NCBI GenBank assembly: GCA_002917075.1
Contig: NTMA01000028.1
Span: forward strand, 186,001-250,000
Direction of reading: 5' to 3'
Source: Hawksworthiomyces lignivorus
Lineage: Eukaryota; Ascomycota; Sordariomycetes; Ophiostomatales; Ophiostomataceae
Length of the DNA stretch: 64,000 nt
The position numbers were made by a program, and so were the translations under genes. Under the pieces are notes generated by a model, which did no database searches, was not told where the DNA came from, and worked only from the letters and a program-made list of their open reading frames with translations. This document shows positions 12,059 to 24,200 of this stretch, piece by piece; the stretch's first letter is position 1, and each line of letters opens with the position of its first letter.

Positions 12059-12460
12059 GCAAATCTCGGATTTGGTATCACAACACTGAAGTCTCCGTGT
12101 TGTGATATGAAAGATAGTAAATAGTTTGCATAGAATAATACCTGTACAACTCTTTTTCATTTATTTTTCAACATAATTGAAGCGATAAGGTGCCTCTGAC
12201 GAAATGGTTTACTTGTGTGATTGTACATAAGGGGACATTCCTCGCTGCCAAACCCCTACCTAACTCTAAGAGTGAAAATGTCTATCAAGCAGCCCATCGC
12301 ATTGTTTGAAAAGCGCTAATTATTCTAGACCACGAGCTAAGTGAAGATTTAAAATACATTGCCAAACTGGAAAATAAATTTCCATGTGAAGAAAATAAGA
12401 TGTTACAAAAGAGACATGGAGTAGAAAGTAAGGAAGATAGGAAAGACAAGGCTTTGCAAG
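12059..12460. other. Convergent 3' region, MFS / ABC
   Basis: 402 bp between two convergent stops. It contains a perfect 11-bp hairpin right after the MFS stop and AT-rich sequence suited to 3' ends. No ORF is supported. Confidence 0.6.
12076..12107 (+). terminator. 11-bp hairpin in MFS 3' UTR
   Basis: TATCACAACAC (12076-12086) pairs perfectly with GTGTTGTGATA (12097-12107) around a 10-base loop, starting 18 bases after the stop codon. Its role (mRNA stability, protein binding, 3' end) is unknown; 'terminator' is only the nearest category. Confidence 0.5.
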
Positions 12461-15400
12461 TTAGGCCAGAGACTGGCCAAGACACATTTGGTAATACAAA
12501 CCTTTCATCTCTGTTAGTTTATCATGACTACCAACTTCAGCGACATGGCCTTGCGAGAAGACGAAAATAACGTCAGCGTTTCTGATCGTCGACAGGCGAT
12601 GGGCTACAGCCACGGTTGTTCGCGTTCGGCCCTCTCCGCTCTGGTTTGTGGCAGCCGTCTCTAAAGCAGCCTGTACAAGGCGTTCTGATTCTGTATCAAG
12701 GCTGGACGTTGCTTCATCCAAGAGAAGCAGTCGAGGATTTCGCATCAAGGCGCGTGCGATGGCAATGCGCTGCCGCTGGCCACCAGAAAATTGAAGTCCC
12801 TGAGATCCACACGGGCTGGCAAGTCCCTCTGGAAGTGACAGAATGAAGGCGTCAATGTTCGCCTGCCGGCAAACCTCCATAATTTCTTCGTCGCTAGTCG
12901 TCTCGCCGTCCTGTTCTTTCCCTGCTAGTCCGAGGAGGATGTTTTCACGGACAGAGCCTGGATACAGAATCGGCTCTTGCTGGACAAGGGCCATTCCGCG
13001 ACGAGATTGCATCGGGTGGATTGTCTTGGTATCTGCGCCATTCAGGAGCAGAGCTCCACTTGTTGGGTCATAGAACTTCTCAATGAGACTAATCATGGTA
13101 GTCTTACCGCAACCTGAAGCTCCAACAAAGGCGACGAATTGGCCAGGGTGGACGATCACAGATATGTGGTCAAGAACAGATACAGCCGGACGACGTGGAT
13201 AAGAAAAACAAAGGTCTTTGCACTCTAAAGATATGGCTGACGTATCATTGTGACTATTGTGGTCATCGTGTTCAATGTCCAACAGGTCTTGGGGAATCTG
13301 CTGGCGTAGGCTGAAGATATAGTTTGCGGCTCGTTGTGCTTGGGTGAGGCTGGACGTGTACATAAAGAAAGACGCTGCAGCCTCCCCAGAAAAGATGACT
13401 GCGATGAAAACCGTGTAGAACTGCTGTGAAGAATACTCTCCAAACGACATCAGACGGCCGCCGTACCAGAACCCAAGTGCCATCGCCAGGAACGACATGG
13501 ATTGGCTCAGCGCATACCAAAACATGGTAAATACCAAGCTCCAAATGGCTGTTGTCGCGATGGACTCAAGGCTAGCCTCATAACGTGCCAGGATGTCGCG
13601 CTCGAGAGCAAGTGATGCTACAGTACGGATTGCACGAACAGCCTCGGACGCAAGACCCGCACTGTTGGCAAAACGTGCAGCAGTGTCATCGTCAAGCTTC
13701 AGCTCAAGGCGCATACGAGCGTAGCCCGAGCCCACCAGCGGAGGCAAAGCACCGAAAACGAGGACGAGGCCTAGCTTCCAACCTGTAGCAATGGCTAAAA
13801 TGCAGCTAGAAACGAGGTTCACGCAGATGGTGAGGATCAGCGCAACATTAGACGAGAGCAGCTCTTGCAATGCTGCTGGCTCCGAAGACAGACGAGAAAC
13901 GAGGGCACCAGCCGTGTTGTCTGGATCGTCAAAGAACGCCATATTCTGACGCAAGACACTGTTGAAAATTTCCACACGATAATTGTTTGCAATCGTTTGA
14001 GAGATCATGGCGGACGTCCAGCCCAAAAAGTTATAAGCGACGAGGTTGCCAAGTGCCATGACAAAGAACATGAGCGCATAGAAATCACCGCGGCTCACCA
14101 GCGCATCGCCAGAGAGAGCGAAAACACTGACAACACGAGAGAACAGAACAGTAAAAGCTGGGTAAATTCCACCTAAAGGGGATGTCAGCTGGACCACCGT
14201 TGATTTTGAGCATTCAGAGGCGTGTGCTCAAAGGGCGCTTAATAGTCGTACTTACCAACAATGAAGGCTGCTAGTCCTATTATAGCGAACGGGATGTGTA
14301 GTTCCTTTTGCTCTTTGATAATAATGAACAAGCACTTCAGCAGATTGTAGTTCGTCATTGTGCTCGCTGTTTTGCTTGATGCCTTATCAATACTGATCGC
14401 AGGCTGCTCTCCTGCAGACTTCTCTGAAGCCATAATCGGTCTTTCGCTATTTGCGTCTGCGCTATGTCTGTCGTAGCTGTCCTTGGACTCATTCGGTTGT
14501 TGAGACTCGTGGCCCAAGTCTTGGGAGAGTACAAGGCGGTAATAAGCGCCACGAAGAGCTATGAGCTCGTTGTGCGTTCCTTGCTCAACAACTTTCCCTT
14601 TCGCAACAACTACAATATTGTCGGCATTTCGAATAGTCGACAGCCGGTGCGCAATGACGAGCATAGTACGGTCTGCAGCCACGTTGTTGAGTGCTTGTTG
14701 TGCAATACGCTCCGCATGAGGATCCAAGGCACTTGTCGCTTCGTCTAGCAGGAGAACTCGTGGGTTGGAAATGATGCTTCGTGCAATGACCAAGCGTTGC
14801 TTCTGGCCGCCGGAGAGCATGGCGCCACGCTCGCCAATTTGGGTATCATATCCCTTTTCGACGTAAAAATTAATATTGCAATTAGCTTATTGCCACAAAA
14901 GTGTGCACAAAACGATTAGACAAGGCCTGCTCCGGCATACCTGGGGTAGCTTTTCAATAAATTCGTGGGCATAAGCCACTTCACAGGCTTCTTGCACAAG
15001 TCTAGCTTTTTGATCGTCTGGAAGTTTCGCTTGGGGGGTGCCGGCTAAACCATTGGCAACATTCTCAAAAACAGTACCATTGAACAACACGGGCTCCTAA
15101 GTCATAATATGAGCAAGCCCGTTCAAAGCATGACACAAGGAGATCATTGAGAGGGATTACGAACCTGTTGAACAAGACGCACGTTTGTCCTAAGCCATTG
15201 TATATTCAGATCTTCAATTCTCTGCCCATCGAGAGTAATTTGTCCTTCAGAATGCGAAAACCACCTCTCTATGAGACCTACAACCGTGCTCTTACCCGAG
15301 CCACTGGGGCCCACGATAGCCGTAGTCTTGTTGGCTGGGATGGTGAGGGTGAAATTCTCAAGTACTTGCGTGCCTGGTCGGGATGGATATGCAAAGGACA

Positions 15401-16803
15401 CTTTGTCAAAGGCAATGTCTCCATGACACTCCAGAGGCCGAATGCCTTCTAAAGATAAGGAATCAATTTTTGACGGCCTATCTATAGTTTTGAATAACAA
15501 GTGAGCCGATGCTGCTGCCTTGGACGCAACCATGATTTGGGGAGCAATTTGTGTCAAGCCCTGAGCCGCAAGCAAGACCGCGAAAATAACGCTGAAAAGT
15601 TAGTCCAAAAGGTATAAATCAAAGGATATGAGAAGCAAGCAAAACCAAAAACATACGTCACGATTTTTCCAGGCTCCGAAATCTCGCCTCGGTGGTACAT
15701 ATGAATGCCTTGCCAGAAGGCAAGCCCGTAGCCAGCATAAATGCAGAAAAACTGCGTGCAAAACATTACGGCGTGTAAAGGAGGCTTTTTTTTCCCAAGT
15801 TTTCTTGCATTATCAATATGTCCATTGAATTTCCGAATCATCGTAGGGAAGGCCCAAAATGCATGCACATTGCGGATGCTCGCGAAGACCTCCTCGGCTA
15901 ACTTATCTGTATCAGCCCAGATGGCCATGACTTTGTTTTCAATCATCATGTCAAATGTTGCCACAATGCCGATAACTAAAAGAATAGCTGGAACGATGCA
16001 CAGGGTGATGAGCGTCAGCTTCCACTGGACGCCAAAAGCAACACCAAATGCTGCGAAGAAGGTGGTGATGGCCTGGACCGTAAGGCCATATTTTTCTGAG
16101 ATGCCTTGGTGTGCTAGATTCGCTTGAGTACTGATACTCGACGCAATTGAACCGTGATTTGATGCATCAAAGAATCCAATTTCCTGGCGGAGGGTGTGCT
16201 TGAGGAAGTCAAGGCGGAGGGCACGGGTGACTCGAATAGCATTGATAGAGATAAGGGTCTAGACATAACACAGTTAGTGACCACTTAGCAGACGCCTTTA
16301 GGCCGAGAATCTTTGCCAACCTAATGAAAGAAATACTTACAGTCCATATGTACGAGAGAACAAATTTTGCCACGAAAAGATAGACAAAATAGAGGCTAGA
16401 TGAGAAATGCATTAGTGCAAATCCAAAGATATAGATATACTTCCTTGACGTACGCATATTGGCTGATCGAAGAACGGAATTCTTCAGGTGTCTTACGTCC
16501 TGTAAGATAATTATTGAACACATTGACAAACTTTCCGAAAATGAAGTTCATCAAAGGAAGTAAAACGCCCGTAGCTACCATGCAGATTGTGGCTATGGCC
16601 GTGATTATCCATCCTGCTATGTCGTTGTATCGAAAAATACGCTTGTCCTCGAGTATTAGGCCTCTGAGTTGTGTTTAGATAAAATTAATCAAAATACTCA
16701 CGAAATAACTGGCCATAGACGAATCTTCAGCCTCAGAAGGCTTGTCGGTCCCTTCTGCAGGAGGCTCAAGAGCTGCCTTGCTCTCAACTGGTGCCTCGTC
16801 CAT
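12461..16803 (-). CDS. Full-size ABCB multidrug exporter (MDR/P-glycoprotein type)
   Basis: ATP-driven exporter of about 1285 residues with the (TMD-NBD)2 layout of fungal MDR proteins. Exons I read: 16803 to about 16702, 16661-16454, 16395-16341, 16258-15657, 15591-15165, 15096-14941, 14853-14256 and 14172-12461. NBD1 has Walker A GPSGSGKST (near residue 405), Q-loop LVQQEPVLF, signature LSGGQ and Walker B VLLLDEATSAL. NBD2 has GASGCGKTT, FSGGQ and LLLLDEATSSLD, so both sites look competent. The N-terminus is a short acidic cytosolic tail. The first intron is doubtful: no standard donor and acceptor of normal length join exons 1 and 2 in frame. It converges on the MFS gene and is divergent from the second Zn2Cys6 regulator, as expected of self-protection or efflux in a metabolite cluster. 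Confidence 0.95.
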
Positions 16804-17433
16804 GATTAACGATGTTATATTGCCGATTCAGGAATCCACAATCCAAATCGAAATATAGGAAACTGGAACGATTTCAGTAGAATATATATTGGAAGTATGG
16901 ATAACATATGCCCTGCCGCGTATAAGTGAGCTGCCCCTTTCTTCTATGACCCATCCGGAACACGACACAATGGAGGCTCTGGTCTTCCATTTCGGAGAAT
17001 CCGGGCACTCGGCGCTCCGTAATTACTATTACATAAAGTAGATACCATTCTAACGCACGTGGGAAGTGAAGCCTAACAAGAAAGCAGCATGCCGTTTGAC
17101 GCGAGTAGCAGTTCCTGTGAGGGCGAACGGCCGCCGCGGGCACCGAAACTGGAAAAGTGGGTCTGAACAAAGAAGAGTCGGAAAAGTGGGTCATCTCTCG
17201 GCGATCGGCCTCCGCGGAATCATTTTGCATTGTTGCTTCTTAAACTTCGCTCTTACACTCCAGAAGCTTCCCCAGTCTAAGAAATTTGAGCATAGTTGAC
17301 ATGTAATGCATTTATTTCTTGTGAGTTGTGCTCTTGCATATCCCGGCCTACTGATATATGGCGCTTTGTTTTAGACAGGTGTCTACTGCATATCAATTCC
17401 GCCCTTCGGCTTCACATTTGATAAGTCAGCAGC
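16804..17433. promoter_or_regulatory. Divergent promoter, ABC exporter / second regulator
   Basis: 630 bp. GGAAAAGTGGGTC occurs twice in direct orientation (17151-17163 and 17180-17192), flanked by two near-identical GC-rich blocks, CGGCCGCCGCGG (17128-17139) and CGGCCTCCGCGG (17206-17217). The set lies 217-306 bp before the regulator start and 325-414 bp before the ABC start. The CGG/CCG content fits zinc-cluster binding (inference). Confidence 0.55.
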
Positions 17434-20400
17434 ATGGTTCTCGGTGCACCTGAAAATGCTGACCCTTCCGGGGGCCAGAAGAGAGCTGTGAGCCAGATGA
17501 TTGCCCCTTTTCTGTGTTCATACACCCAGGCAGCATATTGCGTCATCGCTAGACTCTTTCATGAAATTAACATACGCAGTGTGACCAGTGCCGGGCAAGA
17601 AAGGTGCGCACGGTTTCGTGTACTTGATATGTGTAGCTTCACTTTCTACATTGCATTCTAACTTCTGGTCTGAAGATCCGCTGCGATAAGGGACTGGGTC
17701 CAGCGCCATGCTCAAGCTGTAGAGCCGCACAGAGAGAGTGCAAGACGACAGGCCTAGGCCAGAAGACCAAAGATGTTAAGCACCGCGTGTTAATTTCGCA
17801 GCAGTAGTAAGTCCAACAAACCGAGACAAATGATTGCCACTGATAGGCTTCGAAGAACATCTTCCTCTAACAGGCTACTTAGTGAGCGCAAAATCGACCA
17901 ATTTGAGGCTCGGCTGGCTGGCATTGAAGGAATGCTTCAGCAATTGACAGCCTCTCTTAGCAGCCACAATAACATACCCGGGACATCGTCTCGTTCCCGT
18001 CCTGTGTACAAGGGGGCTAATGGCATGAGCATACGCACATACATGTCTCCTAGCTCACTGTCGGAGGCCAATACGGCATATGAAGAGCAGCAGCAGCCAT
18101 CAACACACCTTGCTGATAAGAAGGGAGACCAACTATATGCCACCAACAATGATGACCACGACGACAGCGACACGAATGAAGCGCTTGACGAGAGCACCAA
18201 CTTTGAAGGAGGGTCGTCCATGACCGCTCATACAGCCTTTGCGAGCGACTTTCTGGAGCAAGCCGTGACGAGTACTCCTCTCATTCGGGCAGCTCAGCCA
18301 GACATGCACAACGCACTTGTGTCGCTGCGCGAGATGGTGAACCGCCAGAAGCATGGAAATGGCGTTTTGACTCGCAGCCAGCAGCGGGCCAGCCGAGGCT
18401 TCATCCATCAGACGGCCGTACCCAAGGGAGGTGTTTGCCAACTGCCGCTGCCGCCGACGGACGTCGTGCTCAAACTCCTTCGAGAAATTCGAGGTCAGCT
18501 ATCATCCTTCATCTCCTTCTAGCATGCGCTGTACTTTCCCTTTACATTATCTGACTAGGCGGCCCCTTGCTTTTCTATTATAGTTAACCCACCTCTGGCG
18601 TTCATGATGAGCTGCGCGTTTATCGATGTCGACGACTTTATTGAGTCCTGTCGCAGGGTATACTTTGCCACGGAAGATTTTGGCTTGGCGCTGTTCATCA
18701 CGGTCAACGCGGGCCTGTATTACTTGTTTGAGGAGAAAGTGTCAGCGGACAACGGGGGCAGACAAGAGCAGAGCGAGCGTGACATGCTACTGACGTGCCA
18801 ACACCTCTGCCGAGCCAACCTCGAGACAGCACTGGCGCACCTGCCACTGTTTCTCCCACCCAGCGGGGAAATGGTTGATGCGCTTCTGCTAGGAGTGAGT
18901 CGGCCGCTTGCACCGTGTCTTTTTCTTATTGCCTTTTTTTTCTCCCATCAGAGCTTTGGCTCACAGTTTCTCAGGTCACGTACGCCATCGAGAATGCCAA
19001 GTTCTCTCTCGCTTGGCAGCTCAATAGCGCCGCCGCCGCCATGTGCCAGACGCTCGGCTGGCACCATGCCGGCGGGGCAGGCCGGGACGAGGGCGAGGAG
19101 GGCAGACGGGGAGCGCCGTGCGGCGACAGCCTGCGGCCTGCGGCCTTCTGGTTCTGCTACATGCTCGACAAGGGCCTGGCGCTGCGCTTCGGGCGCACCG
19201 GCATGCTGCACGACTGGGACATCTCGACGCCGCGGACGTTCCATCCCAGCGGCAGCAGCAGTGCCAAGAGCGCCAAGGGCCCGTCGCCGCAGCCGCAGGA
19301 CAGCGTCTGGGACGGCGTCATGGACATCTGGATCCGCACGGGGAGCGTCCTAGGCGAAGCGTACGAGCGCTTGTACAGCCCGGCTGCGCTGACGCGCCCG
19401 GCCAGCACGCGGGCCGCTACGGCGCGGCAGCTGGTAGCAGAGGCGAAGCAGCTGTGGGCGGCATTCCAGGGCCTTGCAGAGACGCTGGGAGGAGGCGGCG
19501 GCGGCGGCGGCGGCGGCGGCAAGAAGAGGAAGAGCGGGGGAGACGAAGAGAGGAAGAAAGACGCCTGGCGCGCGGCCACGCTCGACCGCGTGCTGCGGTC
19601 CGGCGAGGTCGGCCACCTAGCGACGCTGACTCTGCTCTACCGGGCCATACCGCCGCAGACAAGCGGAAATGAAGAAGAAGAAGACGTCAGCAGCACGTCC
19701 AACCCCAAGTCTTCCGGCTGCTTCCTCTCCGCCGATTGCGTCGCAGCCGCCCGGGGGGCGTTCCGCACCCACGCCACGTGCATGGCGCTGGCCGCCGGCG
19801 ACCTGCTGGCCCAGGCTGCACACGTGCACTGGACGGTTCTGTACGCGCCGTTCACACCGCTAATCGTGCTTTTCTGCCACGTAATCGAGGTAGCCGGTGC
19901 CAAGATGGCCGGCGCCAAGGTCAGAGCCAAGACTAGAGCTGGGTCCGGTGCCGATACCAGGGCCGGGGCCCCAGCTGAAGATCTCCCAGCGGACAATGGA
20001 GAGATTGACGTCGACCTCGGCCTCTTAGATGAATTCACTGCCAGCTTGCAGCCGCTGTGCAGGCTGTCCCCCGCCATCGCGCGCCTGCACAGCTTGTGCC
20101 GCCTGTTGTACCAGGTGGCGGTGTTATACGTGCAGGCCAAGGCACAGCACGAGGCGGGACAGCTAGACGGTGAAGAAGGAAACGAGCAAATAGAAGAAGA
20201 AACAGAATGGGATGACCAGACTGCGCGGGACCGCCAGCACCAGTCTATGCAAGTAGACGCTTCAGACATGCTCACCGTCGGAAACGACTTAGACCTATAT
20301 CTGTCCCAGCTAGGATTTCTGCCACATCCGTATCCGATGCTAGCGGTAGGGAACGACGGGACACGGTTGCCGCCCTCTCTTTCAGGTACACCGGTGCAGC

Positions 20401-20675
20401 TTGGCCAGAATGACGAAATGGTGTTAGACGTAGGCGATGTCTCAGCGACCACCACCAGTGCGGCTACCGATGCTAGTTCTAGGGTGTTTATACGCGGCTG
20501 TAGCAGCAACATAGACGACAACTCCCGAACAGCTCCGATTCCGCTGCCGTCGCCGCAGGCACCACGCCTGGAAGACTGGTTCTCCGGTAACACGTATCTT
20601 ATGGGTCTCATAGAGGACGATATTCTCGATTTTGGCTGGGATCCCGCAGCGGCAGAGTCAGGCGAAGACTTCTGA
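17434..20675 (+). CDS. Second Zn2Cys6 fungal transcription factor
   Basis: A nuclear regulator of 943 residues built from six exons: 17434-17487, 17580-17603, 17676-17806, 17883-18493, 18584-18894 and 18975-20675. The zinc cluster is scattered over exons 2 and 3. A 24-base exon encodes CDQCRARK and the next begins IRCDKGLGPAPC, giving C-X2-C-X6-C-X8-C-X2-C-X6-C. The linker HRVLISQQYERKIDQFEARL and the coiled coil IEGMLQQL follow the usual fungal pattern and fix the intron at 17807-17882. The fungal_trans region runs from about residue 280 (MMSCAFIDVDDFIESCRRVY, YAIENAKFSLAW, GWHH). An 11-Gly run encoded by GGC repeats (19487-19520) precedes a basic patch (KKRK). The C-terminus is acidic (LIEDDILDFGWDP), a plausible activation domain. 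Divergent from the ABC exporter, which it may control. Confidence 0.92.
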
Positions 20676-21248
20676 TATGTAATGTCTCACAAGTAATCAT
20701 CTCAAAAATTGTGTAGATATGCCTTCATTAAATTTAGACAAACTCTAGACTAAATAAAACGAAGAACTGGCGAAACAGGACAGAAATGAAATAGCTGTGT
20801 AACGGTGTATATAGCATAAAGGTATAATGGAGACTGAAAGGACAAAAAATATTCACACACAGAAGAACAAAAAAAAAGAAAACAAAAGCTGTAAGCGGTA
20901 TCCAGAATGGCAGTAGAAGAAAGAAAAAAAATCCCCAGTTGTTCCAACAAAATTCTGTAGCCAGGAGGTGGCTCAAAATATCCTTTTTTCAGAAAAAATA
21001 AATCCGTTTCCAACCGTCGCGCAGACCGTGCCGGCGTATTTTAGTTTGCACCCGTGCCATGCAAGCCATACCTCCCAGTTCTTTGAAAAGGGTCAACATT
21101 ATGTACCACAGAAGGCTGTATAGCACCAAGAAGAGAACCCCCCTAATGAAGCAAAGAACCAAACAAATCCAGGTCGCAGATGATAGATAAAATTACATAA
21201 ATCAATGTCGTTATGTCACTGTCGTCTTCTTCAAGCCTCATGTTCTTT
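20676..21248. other. Convergent 3' region
   Basis: 573 bp of AT-rich sequence between the convergent regulator (plus) and the 1471-residue protein gene (minus). Two overlapping minus-strand ORFs near 20734-21013 are hydrophobic artefacts of T-rich sequence. Nothing else is supported. Confidence 0.6.
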
Positions 21249-24200
21249 TTAACCTCGGAAAGATTGCGGCGGGCCGGAGTTGCGGAAGAAGTCAGCCAGG
21301 TCCTGCGTGGCCCGCGAAGAGACCGACTGGGCCTCACGGGGTTCGAATTTCTTCATGGGTACGCGCCGGCCACTGCCTGCAGGAGCAGCAACCGGACGAC
21401 TGCCGCTGTTGCTGCCGGATGTCGGCATTGCGGATGTCGGTCCGTACTTGTCGAGACCCGGCGGAATATTAACCTGGATTGGAACGTAGCCACGACCACG
21501 ACCCGACATGGTCGAGCCGGCTCGGCTGTTCAGTGACCGCGAGTCGATACCGCCGTTAAAACCAGACCCTATGCTATTGGCGACGCTGCCGTTGGGCAAT
21601 CCGCCCCGCGGGCTCGTTTTGCCATTTGTGCTGTTGTTGCGGCTAAAACGGGACATCAGGCTCGGCGCGCTGGCCTTCTTCTTCGGGACTGGCTGCTGTT
21701 GCATGCTCCGCGTCTGCGGAATGTCGAACAGCACCGGGTTTGCATCAGCAGGTGGCGGGACGCTGTTCAAGAAATCCAAGAGGCTCTCTTCCCTTGCCGG
21801 TGGTACCCGTCTGCCTCCCCGAGGAAGCTCGTCGAACTCGTCGTCCTCGTCACTAAAGTCAATCGCATACGGGTCTTTGACACGACGCGTCTTCCGCTTA
21901 GGCATTCCATCTGCAGGGCTATCAAACATGTTGCCGTTGCTAGAGCCAGTGCCGAGTCTTGGTGACACTTTTTCTTTCTTCAAGAGTCCAGCAGATGAGC
22001 CCATGGAGCTGTCCGTCACGTTCGTGGAGGCAGCGCTGTAGCGAAGATCGGGGATGCTGGCATCAACTGCTCGGCCTCCGACCGCTCCCGCCATCTGGTC
22101 GGAATCCATCGTTGTGCGGAAAGGTGCAACAGTGCGTGGGATGCGAGGGTTTGCGCCACCACCGGGTGGGCCGCGGCGGATGAAGTCAATCAAATCAGAA
22201 TTATCATCCTTGTAGTCCACTGCGGCTTCGCGTGCTTGGTACCGTTGGCGGTTAGAATTGCTAAACGTGGACGAAGCTCTGCCAGAATCCATACTACGGA
22301 GAGCATTGGACACAGATCCTCCTCCAATGGAGGCTTGGCGCGGTGCTGGAGAAATATCCACTTTCCCAGAGGGGCCAGTAGCACGAATGAAATCTGCAAA
22401 ATCCGCGATAGACTCTTGTGGTACTCTTGCGTCTCGCGCCTGTGGACCAGCTCCGCGCGGCTTTGACGACACCGATGTCGCCGATGGCGCAATGCTGCGT
22501 GGTGAGCGTGGAACGGGTCCGTTTAGCTTGCCATTTGTTACGGTCTCGGTAGAACGAGAATCAAACGTGTTCGTGCGCGAGATAGATGCTGACCGCTTGC
22601 CGTCGACTCGGTTGTTGATGGATGACGATCTCGACCGGTCACCATTTTGACGAGCATCCTCGCTTCTTCGGCTCTTTACTACTATCGAACTGCCATCGTG
22701 TATCGACCGCGTAGACTATATTACATATGATCAGCACGACGAATGACCCGTAGCAAGAAAATAAATCATAAACTACGAAACTTACATCAATGTCACGCAT
22801 GTTTTCAGGCGTCAGAGTGTACTGGATTGTCTGATCGCTTTGGATGAGCTCTTCGAAATTGCGAGCAACATCCTCTGGTCGCATAACTGTGCTTTCCTCT
22901 GAAGCGCGCATCGGCTTGAGTTTGCTCGCAGACGAAGATGTCGACGATGCAGATGTGTGGCTCTGTTGCCGGCTGGCGGCCTCTGCTTCGCTCCGCGCTT
23001 GTGCCTGGGCGCGAGCCTGCGCTTCTGCTCGGGCTTCTGCTCGGGCTTGTTGTTCACGAAGAGAGCCAGTGGCCGACCGCTCACCAACACGAGACGGCGA
23101 AGGAGGCAACTCCCGTCTCGGGCTGGAGCTGGAGCTAGAAGCCGCAACTGCTACCGCACCCGCTGCATCTGCCGCAGCGACAGCAGCGGTGGCACCGATG
23201 CTTCCTTGGCGTCTCGCGTTTCGCTCCGGCACAGAAACCACCGTCGGCTGCGGCTTAGCTGGCACTTCCGGCGTGTCATCGAAAAAGAAACTACCAGAAG
23301 TTGTAGAGCTAAGAATGGTCACCTTCGTAGCGGCTCCTGCGGACTTCGAAACAGGAGGAGGCGGCGGGTGAAGAGGTGACTGAATAGGAGAAGACGGTGA
23401 AACAGCCGTATGCCTTGTTGTAGAGCCGAATACGTGCTGACCTGAGTGAAACTGGGACTGCAGTTCTTCGAATCGTTTCACAGACCGTGGAGAGTCACTT
23501 GCGGGGCTTGTCGAGTTCCTGACCGGCTGCAAGCTGGATTTTCTGGATGTGGAGATCTCCTCAGCCTCCGAAATTGATTCGCTCGTGTATGTCCTGGTCA
23601 TCTTGGTACCTAGGTAGGATGATCTTGGGCCAGAAACCGAACCTCCATTCAAGTCAGCAGTCCTATTGCCGCCTTCTTCGGCAATAGGCTGCGCCGAGAA
23701 ACTGCTCGTTCGTGAAGCGGTGGCAACACGGCCGCTGGAAGAAGGATCATGTGCGTCGATTGAGCTGCCACGTGAGCGCGAGACAGGGCTGCGCGGACCT
23801 GTGACATCGATAACCCGAAGCGAGTGCACACTGGGCGAGCGTGCAGGTATAATAACAGGGCTCATAGAGACAGGGCGGCCATGGTCAGAGACGGTTGGAG
23901 AGTTGCTGCGGCCAGAGATAGAGACACGGGACGACGTCATTATCTCTGGCTCCTCTGTGAACTCATCAATCTCTTCATCGCCATCCTCTTCCCGACCAGA
24001 GACGATCTCGGCATGAATAGTTGACATTGGGATTGCCCGAGGGGAAACCGTAGTGATAGCGGCACCGATGATTTGCGTCTGCAGTGGGACAGCCGGACGC
24101 TTCTTCTGTTTCACAGCCAATGGCGCTGGAGCCATCGGGCTCTTGTCTTTGTTCGATTCCTCCAAGACTGGACCAGAGTTTTCTGATGGGGTCATTTCCT

